This document shows positions 5,134 to 5,764 of a stretch of DNA of 5,764 bases, in pieces. Location of the stretch: the NCBI GenBank assembly GCA_021806765.1, contig JAJZQR010000331.1:1-5764 (forward strand), written 5' to 3'. The notes beneath the pieces were generated by a model. That model ran no database searches, was not told the origin of the DNA, and saw only the letters and a list, made by a program, of their open reading frames with translations. The stretch comes from Chloroflexota bacterium (lineage in GTDB: Bacteria > Chloroflexota > UBA6077). Numbering within the stretch: the first letter of the stretch is position 1; each line of letters starts with the position of its first letter. Both the position numbers and the translations under genes were made by a program.

Positions 5134-5502
5134 TCAGGCGCCTCGGGCTGATTCCATCACCGACTCCAGGGCAGCGACCAACTCCTCTATCGCGAAAGGC
5201 TTGGTGATGATGGCCCTGGCTTCGGGGGGTGGAGCAGAGTTGGGTAGATGGGCCGTGGAGAGACAGAGAATGGGGACGGAGCGGGTGATCTCCTGGAGTT
5301 GTGGCCCGAGGCTGGGATGCCGATACCAGCGTCGAAGTACCTGGTAGTCCACCAGGATGGCGGCGAATCGCTCTCTACGTAGGAGCGCCTCCGACTCTTC
5401 GAGCGATCGAGCCGTGGTGACCTGGTAGCCCTCCAGTTCCAGGACGTCTTTGAGTAGTTCCAGGATCGTGGGGTCGGGGTCGATCGCCAGTATTCGGTGC
5501 AT
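5134..5502 (-). CDS. Stand-alone response-regulator receiver (CheY-like) protein
   Basis: A 122-residue single-domain receiver. The frame extends upstream to an ATG at 5625, but the domain begins at MHRILAID (ATG at 5502). GGGAG lies 9 nt upstream of that ATG and the inferred promoter overlaps 5625, so the shorter start is preferred. Visible parts are D8 in the acidic pocket, phosphoacceptor D52 (ILVDY), S82/T83 at the switch position and K101 in ITKPF. Two features are unusual. The second acidic-pocket residue, equivalent to CheY D13, is Pro (D8-P9-D10). The loop after D52 lacks the usual MPxxDG, reading YQVLRRWYRHPSLG. Phosphorylation may therefore be altered or lost. No output domain is attached, and no histidine kinase is in the window. 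The partner is unknown. Confidence 0.92.
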   Translation of the reverse strand: MHRILAIDPDPTILELLKDVLELEGYQVTTARSLEESEALLRRERFAAILVDYQVLRRWYRHPSLGPQLQEITRSVPILCLSTAHLPNSAPPPEARAIITKPFAIEELVAALESVMESARGA

Positions 5503-5596
5503 GGGGCCTCGCTCCCGAAAATCACGATAGACGAGGGCCATTGACCGAGCATGGTTCACGCCTGGAAGGATCGTTTCCCCACTAAGCCTCAAGATA

Positions 5597-5625
5597 AGGT
5601 TACCGCCCGAAGACCCCGGCGTCAA
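5597..5625 (-). promoter_or_regulatory. Candidate promoter of the receiver gene
   Basis: Minus-strand TTGACG (5625-5620) is a 5-of-6 match to the -35 consensus. It is 17 nt from TAACCT (5602-5597), a weak -10. Transcription would begin near 5590 and give a leader of roughly 90 nt before the ATG at 5502. The good -35 and exact spacing support it; the weak -10 makes it tentative. Confidence 0.45.
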
Positions 5626-5632
5626 GTACTTG
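5623..5632. promoter_or_regulatory. 10-bp palindrome overlapping the -35 box
   Basis: CAAGTACTTG is a perfect even palindrome. Three of its bases are shared with the candidate -35 of the receiver gene. A dimeric repressor bound here would block polymerase, but no regulator can be assigned. Confidence 0.35.
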
Positions 5633-5764
5633 CTAGATGGGGCTTACGCAGCGGGTGGGAGAAGGGGATCGAGGAGAGAGTAGGGGGATGTTGCCAGGAG
5701 AGGGGGCTTGGGCACGCTGGATTGGGGTTGGCGGGAGTTTTTCGAGGTGGGGGAGTGGTCGTGG
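5633..5764. other. G-rich, C-poor right edge without a supportable gene
   Basis: Bases 5641-5764 hold 66 G but only 14 C on the plus strand, with many runs of three to five G. All three minus-strand frames stay open to the right edge simply because T/A-containing stops are rare, and their translations are Pro/Ser-rich low complexity. A plus-strand frame from ATG 5637 is also open to the edge but has no ribosome binding site. I see no RNA gene or clear repeat. It reads as intergenic, purine-skewed DNA, though the tail of a gene beyond the edge cannot be excluded. Confidence 0.4.

Noticed and set aside
5503..5625. N-terminal extension of the receiver protein to the ATG at 5625
   Set aside because: The extra 41 residues fall outside the receiver domain, lack a ribosome binding site at their start and overlap the likely promoter. 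The start at 5502 fits the domain boundary.
5637..5764. Plus-strand frame from ATG 5637 running off the right edge
   Set aside because: It has no Shine-Dalgarno and a Gly/Arg-rich translation in skewed DNA where most frames are open by composition. Only 42 codons are visible.

Overview
The window is a high-GC bacterial segment with compact genes, strong purine-rich ribosome binding sites and intergenic spacers holding structured DNA. Paired zinc-ribbon membrane proteins, an RDD-family protein, a lone receiver domain and an inverted pair of small hairpin repeats would suit a Chloroflexota or similar high-GC environmental bacterium. That placement is an inference from style, because no phylogenetic marker is present.

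Layout from left to right. (1) Bases 1-698, minus strand: the N-terminal 232 codons of an alpha-helical tandem-repeat protein with a GTG start, running off the left edge. (2) Bases 699-1077: a divergent spacer with a 15-bp palindrome. (3) Bases 1078-3392, plus strand: a two-gene operon. The first gene encodes a double zinc-ribbon protein with three membrane helices and a two-domain exported C-terminus. The second encodes a double zinc-ribbon protein fused to an RDD membrane domain. A small hairpin covers the second gene's Shine-Dalgarno sequence. (4) Bases 3414-4448, minus strand and convergent with the operon: a secreted putative zinc metallopeptidase (HEGYH), with a 9-bp hairpin at the convergence point. 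(5) Bases 4604-4882, minus strand: a small MerR/excisionase-like HTH protein with an acidic tail and tandem 9-bp direct repeats just upstream of it. (6) Bases 4998-5089: two 29-bp hairpin repeats in inverted orientation, a REPIN-like doublet with compensatory stem changes. (7) Bases 5134-5502, minus strand: a stand-alone, somewhat degenerate response-regulator receiver, preceded by a TTGACG-type promoter overlapping a 10-bp palindrome. (8) Bases 5626-5764: a very G-rich, C-poor edge with no supportable gene.

How the genes might work together. The two zinc-ribbon genes are clearly co-transcribed and probably act together at the membrane, with cytoplasmic zinc ribbons linked to membrane or exported domains. 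The HTH protein lies upstream of the metallopeptidase on the same strand and could regulate it or itself, but the 155-bp gap makes a single operon uncertain. No defence system, mobile-element gene, CRISPR array, tRNA or rRNA is visible. The least conventional items are the 34-residue helical repeat protein and the covarying inverted repeat doublet.
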